Positions 1 to 10,723 of a DNA stretch of 47,865 nt are shown here, piece by piece. This stretch comes from Saccoglossus kowalevskii (taxonomy: Eukaryota; Hemichordata; Enteropneusta; Harrimaniidae): the NCBI RefSeq assembly GCF_000003605.2, contig NW_003131561.1:1-47865 (forward strand), read 5' to 3'. A program made the position numbers and the translations under genes. The number at the start of each line of letters is the position of its first letter. Within the stretch, counting starts at the first letter, position 1. Under the pieces are notes generated by a model. It searched no databases. It saw only the letters and a program-made list of their open reading frames with translations, and had not been told where the DNA came from.

Positions 1-6
1 CACATC

Positions 7-94
7 CCTTCGATATCTCAGTTGGTAGAGCGGAGGACTGTAGTGGTTATTTGCTGTTATCCTTAGGTCGCTGTTTCGAATCCGGCTCGAAGGA
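7..94 (+). pseudogene. tRNA-Tyr copy with G10T and G53T
   Basis: G10T breaks the G10-C25 pair and the A box, and G53T breaks the G53-C61 pair and the B box. Intron base 5 is T (TGGTTATTTG). Probably inactive. Confidence 0.7.
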
Positions 95-369
95 CGTGTC
101 CTGTTTTGCGTAAATTGTACTAGTACTTCATAGTCGATTACGTCATTAATGATTGTTTTCAAATTCGAGTGGCGCAAGTTTTGATTGCGTACTGCATCGT
201 CGATTACGTAATTCAAGAAAGTGTTTTCAATTGAAAATGGCGCATGTTCTGATTGCGTTACTCAATATATGATTGCACAAACGTCAAAACGGTGACATCA
301 TAATGAGACATTCAATGTCAAATGGCATAATTGGAGTCATCATGTTTGACATAATGACTACATGGAATC

Positions 370-455
370 CCTTCTTGATCTCAAATGCTAAACCGCACGA
401 CTGTACTGTCATTTGCTGTTATCCTAAGTCGCTGGTTCGAATCCAGCTCGAAGGA
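370..455 (+). pseudogene. Decayed tRNA-Tyr copy, the most diverged in the window
   Basis: The 5' half is degenerate: the A box reads TGATCTCAAATG, the D arm cannot pair, and the base after the anticodon is C. The 3' exon is nearly intact (ATCCTAAGTCGC, B box kept, G63A). The change is confined to the 5' half, so it is either concentrated decay or a foreign tract. Confidence 0.9.
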
Positions 456-729
456 CGTGTACTGTTTTGTGTAAATTGTACTAGTACTTCGTGGTCGATT
501 ACGTCATTAATGATTGTTTTCAAATTCGAGTTGCGCAAGTTTTGATTGCGTACTGCATCGTCGATTACGTAATTCATGAAAGTGTTTTCAATTTAAAATG
601 GCCATGTTCTGATTGCGATACTCAATATATGATTGCACAAACGTCAAAACGGTGACATCATAATGAGACATTTAATGTCAAAGGGCAGAATTGGACTCAT
701 CATGTTTGACATAATGACTACATGTCATC

Positions 730-817
730 CCTTCGATAGCTCAGTTGGTAGAGCGGAGTACTGTAGTGGTCATTTGCTGTTATCCTTAGGTCGCTGGTTC
801 GAATCCGGCTCGAAGGA
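730..817 (+). tRNA. tRNA-Tyr(GTA) variant G30T
   Basis: G30T opposes C40, giving one mismatch in the anticodon stem next to the splice region. Otherwise consensus. Confidence 0.7.
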
Positions 818-1091
818 CGTGTCCTGTTTTGCGTAAATTGTACTAGTACTACATGGTCGATTACGTCATTATGATTGTTTTCAAATTCGAGTTGCGCAAC
901 GTTTGATTGCCCACTGCATCGTCGATTACGTAACTCATGAAAGTGTTTTCAATTTAAAATGGCGCATGTTCTGATTGCGTTACGCAATATATGATTCCAC
1001 AAACGTCAAAACGGTGACATCAAAATGAGACATTCAATGTCAAAGGGTATAATTGGGGTCATCGTGTTTGATATAATGACTACATGTCATC

Positions 1092-1179
1092 CCATCGATA
1101 GCTCAGTTGGTAGAGCGGAGGACTGTAGTTGTCATTTGCTGTTATCTTTGGGTCGCTGGTTCAAATCCAGCTCGAAGGA
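1092..1179 (+). tRNA. tRNA-Tyr(GTA) variant, six changes
   Basis: T3A (acceptor mismatch with A70), intron base 2 T, C41T (wobble with G29), A44G, G57A (allowed in the B box) and G63A (turns T51-G63 into T51-A63). Confidence 0.65.
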
Positions 1180-1454
1180 CGTGTCCTGTTTTGCGTAAAT
1201 TGTACTAATACTTCACGGTCGATTACGTCATTAATGATTGTTTTCAAATTCGAGTGGCGCAAGTTTTGATTGCATACTGCATCGTCGATTATGTAATTCA
1301 TGAAAGTGTTTTCAATTTAAAATGGCGCATGTTCTGATTGCGTTACTCAATATATGAATGCACAAACGTCAATACGGTGACATCATAATGAGACATTCAA
1401 TGTCAAAGGGCAGAATTGGACTCATCATGTTTGACATAATAACTACATGTCATC

Positions 1455-1542
1455 CATTCGATAGCTCAGTTGGTAGAGCGGAGGACTGTAGTGGTCATTT
1501 GCTGTTATCTTTAGGTCGCTGGTTCTAATCCGGCTCGAAGGA
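1455..1542 (+). tRNA. tRNA-Tyr variant C2A, C41T, G57T
   Basis: C2A mismatches G71, and G57T leaves the B-box consensus (R57). Trailer reads CGAGTCCT. Likely weak or inactive. Confidence 0.6.
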
Positions 1543-1817
1543 CGAGTCCTGTTTTGCGTAAATTGTACTAGTACTTCATGGTCGATTACGTCATTAATGA
1601 TTGTTTTCAAATTCGAGTTGCGCAAGTTTTGAATGCGTACTGCATCGTCGATTACGTAATTCATGAAAGTGTTTTCAATTTAAAATGGCGCATGTTCTGA
1701 TTGCGTTACTCAATATATGATTGCACAAACGTCAAAACGATGACATCAAAATGAGACATTCAATGTCAAAGGGTATAATTGGGGTCATCGTGTTTGATAT
1801 AATAACTATATGTCATC

Positions 1818-1905
1818 CCTTCGATAGCTCAGTTGGTAGAGCGGAGGACTGTAGTGGTTATTTGCTGTTATCCTTAGGTCGCTGGTTCTAATTCGGCTCG
1901 AAGGA
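1818..1905 (+). pseudogene. tRNA-Tyr copy with G57T and C61T
   Basis: Two B-box changes; C61T opposes G53 as a wobble. The intron has the TGGTTATTTG form. Confidence 0.6.
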
Positions 1906-2180
1906 CGTGTCCTGTTTTGCGTAAATTGTACTAGTACTTCATAGTCGATTACGTCATTAATGATTGTTTTCAAATTCGAGTGGCGCAAGTTTTGATTGCG
2001 TACTGCATCGTCGATTACGTAATTCATGAAAGTGTTTTCAATTGACAATGGCGCATGTTCTGATTGCGTTACTCAATATATGATTGCACAAACGTCAAAA
2101 CGGTGACATCATAATGAGACATTCAATGTCAAAGGGCAGAATTGGACTCATCATGTTTGACTTAATGTCTACATGTCATC

Positions 2181-2268
2181 CCTTCGATAGCACAGTTGGT
2201 AGAGCGGAGGACTGTAGTGGTCATTTGCTGTTATCCTTAGGTCGCTGGTTCGAATCCGGCTCGAAGGA
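2181..2268 (+). tRNA. tRNA-Tyr variant T12A
   Basis: T12A opposes A23 in the D stem. Shared with the copy at 5449, exactly 3,268 bp downstream. Confidence 0.7.
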
Positions 2269-2543
2269 CGACTCCTGTTTTGCGTAAATTGTACTAGTAC
2301 TTCATAGTCGATTACGTCATTAATGATTGTTTTCAAATTCGAGTGGCGCAAGTTTTGATTGCATACTGCATCGTCGATTATGTAATTCATGAAAGTGTTT
2401 TCAATTTAAAATGGCGCATGTACTGATTGCGTTACTCAATATATGATTGCACAAACGTCAAAACGGTGACATCATAATGAGACATTCAATGTCAAAGGGC
2501 AGAATTGGACTCATCATGTTTGACATAATGACTACATGTCATC

Positions 2544-2631
2544 CATTCGATAGCTCAGTTGGTAGAACGGAGGTCTGTAGTGGTCATTTGCTGTTATCCT
2601 TAGGTCGCTGGTTCGAATCCGGCTCGAAGAA
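2544..2631 (+). pseudogene. tRNA-Tyr copy with C2A, G24A, A31T, G72A
   Basis: Four mismatches spread over acceptor, D and anticodon stems. All four recur at 5812. Downstream spacer starts with the rare ACATGCAGGTCGG form. Confidence 0.65.
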
Positions 2632-2907
2632 CGTGTCCTGTTTTGCGTAAATTGTACTAATACATGCAGGTCGGTTACGTCATTAATGAATTGTTTTCAA
2701 ATTCAAGTGGCGCAAGTTTTGATTGCGTACTGCATCGTCGATTATGTAATTCATGAAAGTGTTTTCAATTTAAAATGGCGCATGTTCTGATTGCGTTACT
2801 CAATATATGATTGCACAAACGTCAAAACGGTGACATCATAATGAGACATTCAATGTCAAAGGGCAGAATTGGGGTCATCGTGTTTGATATAATGACTACA
2901 TGTCATC

Positions 2908-2995
2908 CCTTCGATAGCTCAGTTGGTAGAGCGGAGGACTGTAGTGGTCATTTGCTGTTATCCTTAGGTCGCTGGTTCGAATACGGCTCGAAGGA
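2908..2995 (+). tRNA. tRNA-Tyr variant C61A
   Basis: C61A breaks the pair with G53 and the last base pair of the T stem. The same change is found at 3996, 6536, 25517, 26968 and 30963. Confidence 0.65.
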
Positions 2996-3269
2996 CGTGT
3001 CCTGTTTTGCGTAAATTGTACTAGTACTTCATGGTCGATTACGTCATTAATGATTGTTTTCAAATTCGAGTTGCGCAAGTTTTGATTGCTTACTGCATCG
3101 TCGATTACGTAATTCATGAAAGTGTTTTCAATATAAAATGGCCATGTTCTGATTGCGTTACTCAATATATGATTGCACAAACGTCAAAACGGTGACATCA
3201 TAATGAGACATTCAATGTCAAAGAGCAGAATTGGACTCATCATGTTTGACATAATGACTACATGTCATC

Positions 3270-3357
3270 CATTCGATAGCTCAGTTGGTAGAACGGAGGT
3301 CTGTAGTGGTCATTTGCTGTTATCCTTAGGTCGCTGGTTCGAATCCGGCTCGAAGGA
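3270..3357 (+). pseudogene. tRNA-Tyr copy with C2A, G24A, A31T
   Basis: Related to 2544, but the 3' acceptor strand is consensus and one C is missing just after A73. Confidence 0.6.
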
Positions 3358-3632
3358 GTGTCCTGTTTTGCGTAAATTGTACTAGTACTTCATGGTCGAT
3401 TACGTCATTAATGAATTGTTTTCAAATTCGAGTTGCGCAAGTTTTGATTGCTTACTGCATCGTCGATTACGTAATTCATGAAAGTGTTTTCAATATAAAA
3501 TGGCGCATGTTCTGATTGCGTTACTCAATATATGATTGCACAAACGTCAAAACGGTGACATCATAATGAGACATTCAATGTCAAAGAGCAGAATTGGACT
3601 CATCATGTTTGACATAATGACTACATGTCATC

Positions 3633-3720
3633 CCTTCGATAGCTCAGTTGGTAGAGCGGAGGACTGTAGTGGTCATTTGCTGTTATCCTTAGGTCGCTGG
3701 TTCGAATCCGGCTCGAAGGA
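3633..3720 (+). tRNA. tRNA-Tyr(GTA), consensus copy
   Basis: Mature sequence and intron identical to consensus. Trailer GTGTCCAG, T4 kept. Confidence 0.93.
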
Positions 3721-3995
3721 CGTGTCCAGTTTTGCGTAAATTGTACTAGTACTTCATGGTCGTTTACGTCATTAATGATTGTTTTCAAATTCGAGTTGCG
3801 CAAGTTTTGATTGCTTACTGCATCGTCGATTACGTAATTCATGAAAGTGTTTTCAATTGACAATGGCGCATGTTCTGATTGCGTTACTCAATATATGATT
3901 GCACAAACGTCAAAACGGTGACATCATAATGAGACATTCAATGTCAAAGGGCAGAATTTGACTCATCATGTTTGATATAATGACTACATGTCATC

Positions 3996-4083
3996 CCTTT
4001 GATAGCTCAGTTGGTAGAGCGGAGGACTGTAGTGGTCATTTGCTGTTATCCTTAGGTCGCTGGTTCGAATACGGCTCGAAGGA
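3996..4083 (+). tRNA. tRNA-Tyr variant C5T, C61A
   Basis: C5T makes a wobble with G68; C61A breaks the T stem. Confidence 0.62.
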
Positions 4084-4358
4084 CGTGTCCTGTTTTGCGT
4101 AAATTGTACTAGTACTTCATGGTCGATTACGTCATTAATGATTGTTTTCAAATTCGAGTTGCGCAAGTTTTGATTGCTTACTGCATCGTCGATTACGTAA
4201 TTCATGAAAGTGTTTTCAATATAAAATGGCGCATGTTCTGATTGCGTTACTCAATATATGATTGCACAAACGTCAAAACGGTGACATCATAATGAGACAT
4301 TCAATGTCAAAGAGCAGAATTGGACTCATCATGTTTGACATAATGACTACAGGTCATC

Positions 4359-4446
4359 CCTTCGATAGCGCAGTTGGTAGAGCGGAGGACTGTAGTGGTC
4401 ATTTGCTGTTATCCTTAGGTCGCTGGTTCGAATCCGGCTCGAAGGA
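4359..4446 (+). tRNA. tRNA-Tyr variant T12G
   Basis: T12G opposes A23 in the D stem. Shared with 26243 and 27330. Confidence 0.7.
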
Positions 4447-4721
4447 CGTGTCCTGTTTTGCGTAAATTGTACTAGTACTTCATAGTCGATTACGTCATTA
4501 ATGATTGTTTTCAAATTCGAGTGGCGCAAGTTTTGATTGCATACTGCATCGTCGATTATGTAATTCATGAAAGTGTTTTCAATTTAAAATGGCGCATGTT
4601 TTGATTGCGTTACTCAATATATGATTGCACAAACGTCAAAACGGTGACATCATAATGAGACATTCAATGTCAAAGGGTATAATTGGGGTCATCGTGTTTG
4701 ATATAATGACTACATGTCATC

Positions 4722-4809
4722 CCTTCGATAGCTCAGTTGGTAGAGCGGAGGACTGTAGTGGTCATTTGCTGTTATCATTAGGTCGCTGGTTCGAATCCGG
4801 CTCGAAGAA
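4722..4809 (+). tRNA. tRNA-Tyr variant C41A, G72A
   Basis: Mismatches at 29-41 (anticodon stem) and 1-72 (acceptor end). Confidence 0.62.
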
Positions 4810-5085
4810 CGTGTCCTGTTTTGCGTAAATTGTACTAATACTGCGTGGTCGGTTACGACATTAATGAATTGTTTTCAAATTCAAGTGGCGCAAGTTTTGA
4901 TTGCGTACTGCATCGTCGATTACGTAATTCATGAAAGTGTTTTCAATTTAAAATGGCGCATGTTCTGATTGCGTTACACAATATATGATTGCACAAACGT
5001 CAAAACGGTGACATCAAAATGAGACATTCAATGTCAAAGGGTATAATTGGGGTCATCGTGTTTGATATAATAACTACATGTCATC

Positions 5086-5173
5086 CCTTCGATAGCTCAG
5101 TTGGTAGAGCGGAGGACTGTAGTGGTTATTTGCTGTTATCCTTAGGTCGCTGGTTCGAATCCGGCTCGAAGGA
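5086..5173 (+). tRNA. tRNA-Tyr(GTA), consensus exons, intron C5T
   Basis: Exons identical to consensus; the intron reads TGGTTATTTGCTGTT and keeps the G needed opposite C32. Confidence 0.92.
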
Positions 5174-5448
5174 CGTGTCCTGTTTTGCGTAAATTGTACT
5201 AGTACTTCATAGTCGATTACGTCATTAATGATTGTTTTCAAATTCGAGTGGCGCAAGTTTTGATTGCGTACTGCATCGTCGATTACGTAATTCATGAAAG
5301 TGTTTTCAATTGACAATGGCGCATGTTCTGATTGCGTTACTCAATATATGATTGCACAAACGTCAAAACGGTGACATCATAATGAGACATTCAATGTCAA
5401 AGGGCAGAATCGGACTCATCATGTTTGACATAATGACTACATGTCATC

Positions 5449-5536
5449 CCTTCGATAGCACAGTTGGTAGAGCGGAGGACTGTAGTGGTCATTTGCTGTT
5501 ATCCTTAGGTCGCTGGTTCGAATCCGGCTCGAAGGA
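5449..5536 (+). tRNA. tRNA-Tyr variant T12A
   Basis: Sister of 2181. Trailer CGAGTCCT, against CGACTCCT at 2181. Confidence 0.7.
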
Positions 5537-5811
5537 CGAGTCCTGTTTTGCGTAAATTGTACTAGTACTTCATAGTCGATTACGTCATTAATGATTGTTT
5601 TCAAATTCGAGTGGCGCAAGTTTTGATTGCATACTGCGTCGTCGATTATGTAATTCATGAAAGTGTTTTCAATTTAAAATGGCGCATGTTCTGATTGCGT
5701 TACTCAATATATGATTGCACAAACGTCAAAACGGTGACATCATAATGAGACATTCAATGTCAAAGGGCAGAATTGGACTCATCATGTTTGACATAATGAC
5801 TACATGTCATC

Positions 5812-5899
5812 CATTCGATAGCTCAGTTGGTAGAACGGAGGTCTGTAGTGGTCATTTGCTGTTATCCTTAGGTCGCTGGTTCGAATCCGGCTCGAAGAA
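5812..5899 (+). pseudogene. tRNA-Tyr copy with C2A, G24A, A31T, G72A
   Basis: Same four changes and same ACATGCAGG spacer start as 2544. Confidence 0.65.
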
Positions 5900-6175
5900 C
5901 GTGTCCTGTTTTGCGTAAATTGTACTAATACATGCAGGTCGGTTACGTCATTAATGAATTGTTTTCAAATTCAAGTGGCGCAAGTTTTGATTGCGTACTG
6001 CATCGTCGATTATGTAATTCATGAAAGTGTTTTCAATTTAAAATGGCGCATGTTCTGATTGCGTTACTCAATATATGATTGCACAAACGTCAAAACGGTG
6101 ACATCATAATGAGACATTCAATGTCAAAGGGCAGAATTGGGGTCATCGTGTTTGATATAATGACTACATGTCATC

Positions 6176-6260
6176 CCTTCGATAGCTCAGTTGGTAGAGC
6201 GGAGGACTGTAGTGGTTATTTGCTGTTATCCTTAGGTCGCTGCGAATCCGGCTCGAAGGA
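6176..6260 (+). pseudogene. tRNA-Tyr copy with 3-nt B-box deletion
   Basis: CGCTGGTTCGAATCC is shortened to CGCTGCGAATCC, destroying the T loop and B box. Identical lesions occur at 9189 and 20441. Confidence 0.88.
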
Positions 6261-6535
6261 CGTGTCCTGTTTTGCGTAAATTGTACTAGTACTTCATAGT
6301 CGATTACGTCATTAATGATTGTTTTCAAATTCGAGTGGCGCAAGTTTTGATTGCGTACTGCATCGTCGATTACGTAATTCATGAAAGTGTTTTCAATTGA
6401 CAATGGCGCATGTTCTGATTGCGTTACTCAATATATGATTGCACAAACGTCAAATCGGTGACATCATAATGAGACATTCAATGTCAAAGGGCAGAATTTG
6501 ACTCATCATGTTTGATATAATGACTACATGTCATC

Positions 6536-6623
6536 CCTTTGATAGCTCAGTTGGTAGAGCGGAGGACTGTAGTGGTCATTTGCTGTTATCCTTAGGTCGC
6601 TGGTTCGAATACGCCTCGAAGGA
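6536..6623 (+). pseudogene. tRNA-Tyr copy with C5T, C61A, G64C
   Basis: Two of five T-stem pairs are broken. Upstream spacer shares GAATTTGACTC with 3996 and 26968. Confidence 0.6.
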
Positions 6624-6897
6624 CGTGTCCTGTTTTGCGTAAATTGTACTAGTACTTCATGGTCGATTACGTCATTAATGATTGTTTTCAAATTCGAGTT
6701 GCGCAAGTTTTGATTGCTTACTGCATCGTCGATTACGTAATTCATGAAAGTGTTTTCAATATAAAATGGCCATGTTCTTATTGCGTTACTCAATATATGA
6801 TTGCACAAACGTCAAAACGGTGACATCATAATGAGACATTCAATGTCAAAGAGCAGAATTGGACTCATCATGTTTGACATAATGACTACATGTCATC

Positions 6898-6985
6898 CAT
6901 TCGATAGCTCAGTTGGTAGAGCGGAGGTCTGTAGTGGTCATTTGCTGTTATCCTTAGGTCGCTGGTTCGAATCCGGCTCGAAGAA
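6898..6985 (+). tRNA. tRNA-Tyr variant C2A, A31T, G72A; terminator reduced
   Basis: Three stem mismatches. The trailer has GTTTAG instead of GTTTTG, so the proximal Pol III stop is only T3. Confidence 0.58.
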
Positions 6986-7261
6986 CGTGTCCTGTTTAGC
7001 GTAAATTGTACTAATACATGCAGGTCGGTTACGTCATTAATGAATTGTTTTCAAATTCAAGTGGCGCAAGTTTTGATTGCGTACTGCATCGTCGATTATG
7101 TAATTCATGAAAGTGTTTTCAATTTAAAATGGCGCATGTTCTGATTGCGTTACTCAATATATGATTGCACAAACGTCAAAACGGTGACATCATAATGGGA
7201 AATTCAATGTCAAAGGGTATAATTGGGGTCATCGTGTTTGATATAATGACTACATGTCATC

Positions 7262-7349
7262 CCTTCGATAGCTCTGTTGGTAGAGCGGAGGACTGTAGTG
7301 GTCATTTGCTGTTATCCTTAGGTCGCTGGTTCAAATCCGGCTCGAAGGA
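7262..7349 (+). tRNA. tRNA-Tyr variant A14T, G57A
   Basis: A14T removes the conserved base that pairs with T8 in the tRNA core and is an A-box position. Confidence 0.62.
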
Positions 7350-7623
7350 CGTGTTCTGTTTTGCGTAAATTGTACTAGTAGTTCATGGTCGATTACGTCA
7401 TTAATGATTGTTTTCAAATTCGAGTGGCGCAAGTTTTGAATGCGTACTGCATCGTCGATTACGTAATTCATGAAAGTGTTTCCAATTTAAAATGGCCATG
7501 TTCTGATTGCGTTACTCAATATATGATTGCACAAACGTCAAAACGGTGACATCAAAATGAGACATTCAATGTCAAAGGGTATAATTGGGGTCATCATGTT
7601 TGATATAATGACTACATGTCATC

Positions 7624-7712
7624 CCTTCGATAGCTCAGTTGGTAGAGCGGAGGACTGTAGTGGTCATTTTGCTGTTATCCTTAGGTCGCTGGTTCGAATC
7701 CGGCTCGAAGGA
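7624..7712 (+). tRNA. tRNA-Tyr(GTA), consensus exons, 16-nt intron
   Basis: One extra T in the intron's T run; exons identical to consensus. Confidence 0.92.
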
Positions 7713-7986
7713 CGTGTTCTGTTTTGCGTAAATTGTACTAGTACTTCATGGTCGATTACGTCATTAATGATTGTTTTCAAATTCGAGTTGCGCAAGTTTT
7801 GATTGCTTACTGCATCGTCGATTACGTAATTCATGAAAGTGTTTTCAATTTAAAATGGCCATGTTCTGATTGCGTTACTCAATATATGCTTGCACAAACG
7901 TCAAAACGGTGACATCAAAATGAGACAATCAATGTCAAAGGGTATAATTGGGGTCATCGTGTTTGATATAATGACTACATGTCATC

Positions 7987-8074
7987 CCTTTGATAGCTCA
8001 GTTGGTAGAGCGGAGGACTGTAGTGGTCATTTGCTGTTATCCTTATGTCGCTGGTTCGAATCCAGCTCGAAGTA
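7987..8074 (+). tRNA. tRNA-Tyr variant C5T, G45T, G63A, G72T
   Basis: Same four changes at 32014, 34613 and 37840. G72T mismatches C1, while G63A improves the T stem. The next spacer has AAAGAGTTTTC for AAAGTGTTTTC. Confidence 0.65.
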
Positions 8075-8307
8075 CGTGTCCTGTTTTGCGTAAATTGTAC
8101 TAGTACTTCATGGTCGATTACGTCATTAATGATTGTTTTCAAATTCGAGTTGCGCAAGTTTTGATTGCTTAATGCATCGTCGATTACGTAATTCATGAAA
8201 GAGTTTTCAATTTAAAATGGCCATGTTCTGATTGCGTAACTCATTATATGATTGCACAAACGTCAAAACGGTGACATCAAAATGAGACAAAATGACTACA
8301 TGTCATC

Positions 8308-8395
8308 CCTTCGATAGCTCAGTTGGTAGAGCGGAGGACTGTAGTGGTCATTTGCTGTTATCCTTAGGTCGCTGGTTCGAATCCGGCTCGAAGGA
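8308..8395 (+). tRNA. tRNA-Tyr(GTA), consensus copy with shortened 5' flank
   Basis: Consensus throughout. A 42-bp deletion upstream removes the region from the GACATTCAATGTC palindrome through the TATA-like stretch, joining GAGACA to AAATGACTACATG. Confidence 0.93.
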
Positions 8396-8600
8396 CGTGT
8401 CCTGTTTTGCGTAAATTGTACTAGTACTTCATAGTCGATTACGTCATTAATGATTGTTTTCAAATTCGAGTGGCGCAAGTTTTGATTGCATACTGCATCG
8501 TCGATTATGTAATTCATGAAAGTGTTTTCAATTTAAAATGGCGCATGTTCTGATTGCGTTACTCAATATATGATTGCACAAACGTCAAAACGGTGACATC

Positions 8601-8755
8601 ATTAATGATTGTTTTCAAATTCGAGTGGCGCAAGTTTTGATTGCGTACTGCATCGTCGATTACGTAATTCATGAAAGTGTTTTCAATTGAAAATGGCGCA
8701 TGTTCTGATTGCGTTACTCAATATATGATTGCACAAACGTCAAAACGGTGACATC
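8601..8755 (+). repeat. 155-bp spacer piece without a tRNA (copy 1)
   Basis: The spacer runs normally to GGTGACATC and then jumps back to ATTAATGATTG at the start of module 1, so modules 1 and 2 occur twice with no tRNA between them. The junction lies in similar words (CATCATAATGA and CGTCATTAATGA), suggesting recombination at microhomology. It creates the 518-bp spacing before 8826. Confidence 0.92.
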
Positions 8756-8825
8756 ATAATGAGACATTCAATGTCAAAGGGTATAATTGGGGTCATCGTG
8801 TTTGATATAATGACTACATGTCATC

Positions 8826-8913
8826 CCTTCGATAGCTCAGTTGGTAGAGCGGAGGACTGTAGTGGTCATTTGCTGTTATCCTTATGTCGCTGGTTCGAAT
8901 CCAGCTCGAAGAA
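8826..8913 (+). tRNA. tRNA-Tyr variant G45T, G63A, G72A
   Basis: Related to the 7987 family, but C5 is intact and base 72 is A. Confidence 0.65.
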
Positions 8914-9188
8914 CGTGTCCTGTTTTGCGTAAATTGTACTAGTACTTCATGGTCGATTACGTCATTAATGATTGTTTTCAAATTCGAGTTGCGCAAGTTT
9001 TTATTGCTTACTGCATCGTCGATTACGTAATTCATGAAAGTGTTTTCAATTGAAAATGGCGCATGTTCTGATTGCGTTACTCAATATATGATTGCACAAA
9101 CGTCAAAACGGTGACATCATAATGAGACATTCAATGTCAAAGGGCAGAATTGGGGTCATCGTGTTTGATATAATGACTACATGTCATC

Positions 9189-9273
9189 CCTTCGATAGCT
9201 CAGTTGGTAGAGCGGAGGACTGTAGTGGTTATTTGCTGTTATCCTTAGGTCGCTGCGAATCCGGCTCGAAGGA
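9189..9273 (+). pseudogene. tRNA-Tyr copy with 3-nt B-box deletion
   Basis: Same lesion as 6176, with the same intron TGGTTATTTG form and the same hybrid upstream spacer. Confidence 0.88.
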
Positions 9274-9548
9274 CGTGTCCTGTTTTGCGTAAATTGTACT
9301 AGTACTTCATAGTCGATTACGTCATTAATGATTGTTTTCAAATTCGAGTGGCGCAAGTTTTGATTGCGTACTGCATCGTCGATTACGTAATTCATGAAAG
9401 TGTTTTCAATTGAAAATGGCGCATGTTCTGATTGCGTTACTCAATATATGATTGCACAAACGTCAAAACGGTGACATCATAATGAGTCATTCAATGTCAA
9501 AGGGCAGAATTGGACTCATCATGTTTGACATAATGACTACATGTCATC

Positions 9549-9636
9549 CCTTCGATAGCTCAGTTGGTAGAGCGGAGGACTGTAGTGGTCATTTGCTGTT
9601 ATCCTTAGGTCGCTGGTTCGAATCCGGCTTGAAGGA
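9549..9636 (+). tRNA. tRNA-Tyr variant C67T
   Basis: C67T leaves a G6-U67 wobble, probably tolerated. Shared with 10636 and 11361. Confidence 0.82.
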
Positions 9637-9910
9637 CGTGTCCTGTTTTGCGTAAATTGTACTAATACTTCACGGTCGATTACGTCATTAATGATTGTTT
9701 TCAAATTCAAGTGGCGCAAGTTTTGATTGCACACTGCATCGTCGATTACGTAATTCATGAAAGTGTTTTCAATTTAAAATGGCCATGTTCTTATTGCGTT
9801 ACTCAATATATGATTGCACAAACGTCAAAACGGTGACATCATAATGAGACATTCAATGTCAAAGGGCAGAATTGGACTCATCATGTTTGACATAATGACT
9901 ACATGTCATC

Positions 9911-9998
9911 CCTTCGATAGCTCAGTTGGTAGAGCGGAGGACTGTAGTGGTCATTTGCTGTTATCCTTAGGTCGCTGGTTCGAATCCGGCTCGAAGGA
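9911..9998 (+). tRNA. tRNA-Tyr(GTA), consensus copy
   Basis: Identical to consensus; type A pre-tRNA spacer, T4 terminator intact. Confidence 0.94.
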
Positions 9999-10272
9999 CG
10001 TGTCCTGTTTTGCGTAAATTGTACTAGTACTTCGTGGTCGATTACGTCATTAACGATTGTTTTCAAATTCGATTTGCGCAAGTTTTGATTGCGTACTGCA
10101 TCGTCGATTACGTAATTCATGAAAGTGTTTTCAATTTAAAATGGCCATGTTCTGATTGTGTTACTCAATATATTATTGAACAAACGTCAAAACGGCGACA
10201 ACAAAATGAGACATTCAATGTCAAAGGGTATAATTGGGGTCATCGTGTTTGATATAATGACTACATGTCATC

Positions 10273-10360
10273 CCTTTGATAGCTCAGTTGGTAGAGCGGA
10301 GGACTGTAGTGGTTATTTGCTGTTATCATTAGGTAGCTGGTTCGAATCCGGCTCGAAGGA
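10273..10360 (+). tRNA. tRNA-Tyr variant C5T, C41A, C48A
   Basis: The 29-41 pair is lost, and C48, which pairs with G15 in the tRNA core, is changed. Intron has the TTAT form. Confidence 0.6.
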
Positions 10361-10635
10361 CGTGTCCTGTTTTGCGTAAATTGTGCTAGTACTTCATGGT
10401 CGATTACGTCATTAATGATTGTTTTCAAATTCAAGGGGCGCAAGTTTTGATTGCGTACTGCATCGTCGATTACGTAATTCATGAAAGTGTTTCCAATTGA
10501 AAATGGCGCATGTTCTGATTGCGTTACTCAATATATGATTGCACAAACGTCAAAACGGTGACATAAAAATGAGACATTCAATGTCAAAGGGCAGAATTGG
10601 GGTCATCGTGTTTGATATAATTACTTAATGTCATA

Positions 10636-10723
10636 CCTTCGATAGCTCAGTTGGTAGAGCGGAGGACTGTAGTGGTCATTTGCTGTTATCCTTAGGTTGC
10701 TGGTTCGAATCCGGCTTGAAGGA
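10636..10723 (+). tRNA. tRNA-Tyr variant C48T, C67T
   Basis: Base -1 is A (CATACC) rather than C. Confidence 0.72.

Noticed and set aside
7-94. Suppressor or other-isotype tRNAs among the variants
   Set aside because: In every full-length copy the anticodon still reads GTA; changes affect stems, loops, introns and position 37 but not 34-36.
8601-8755. Separate non-coding RNA gene in the tRNA-less piece
   Set aside because: It is only modules 1 and 2 plus the start of the leader, identical to ordinary spacer, with no A/B box pair of its own.
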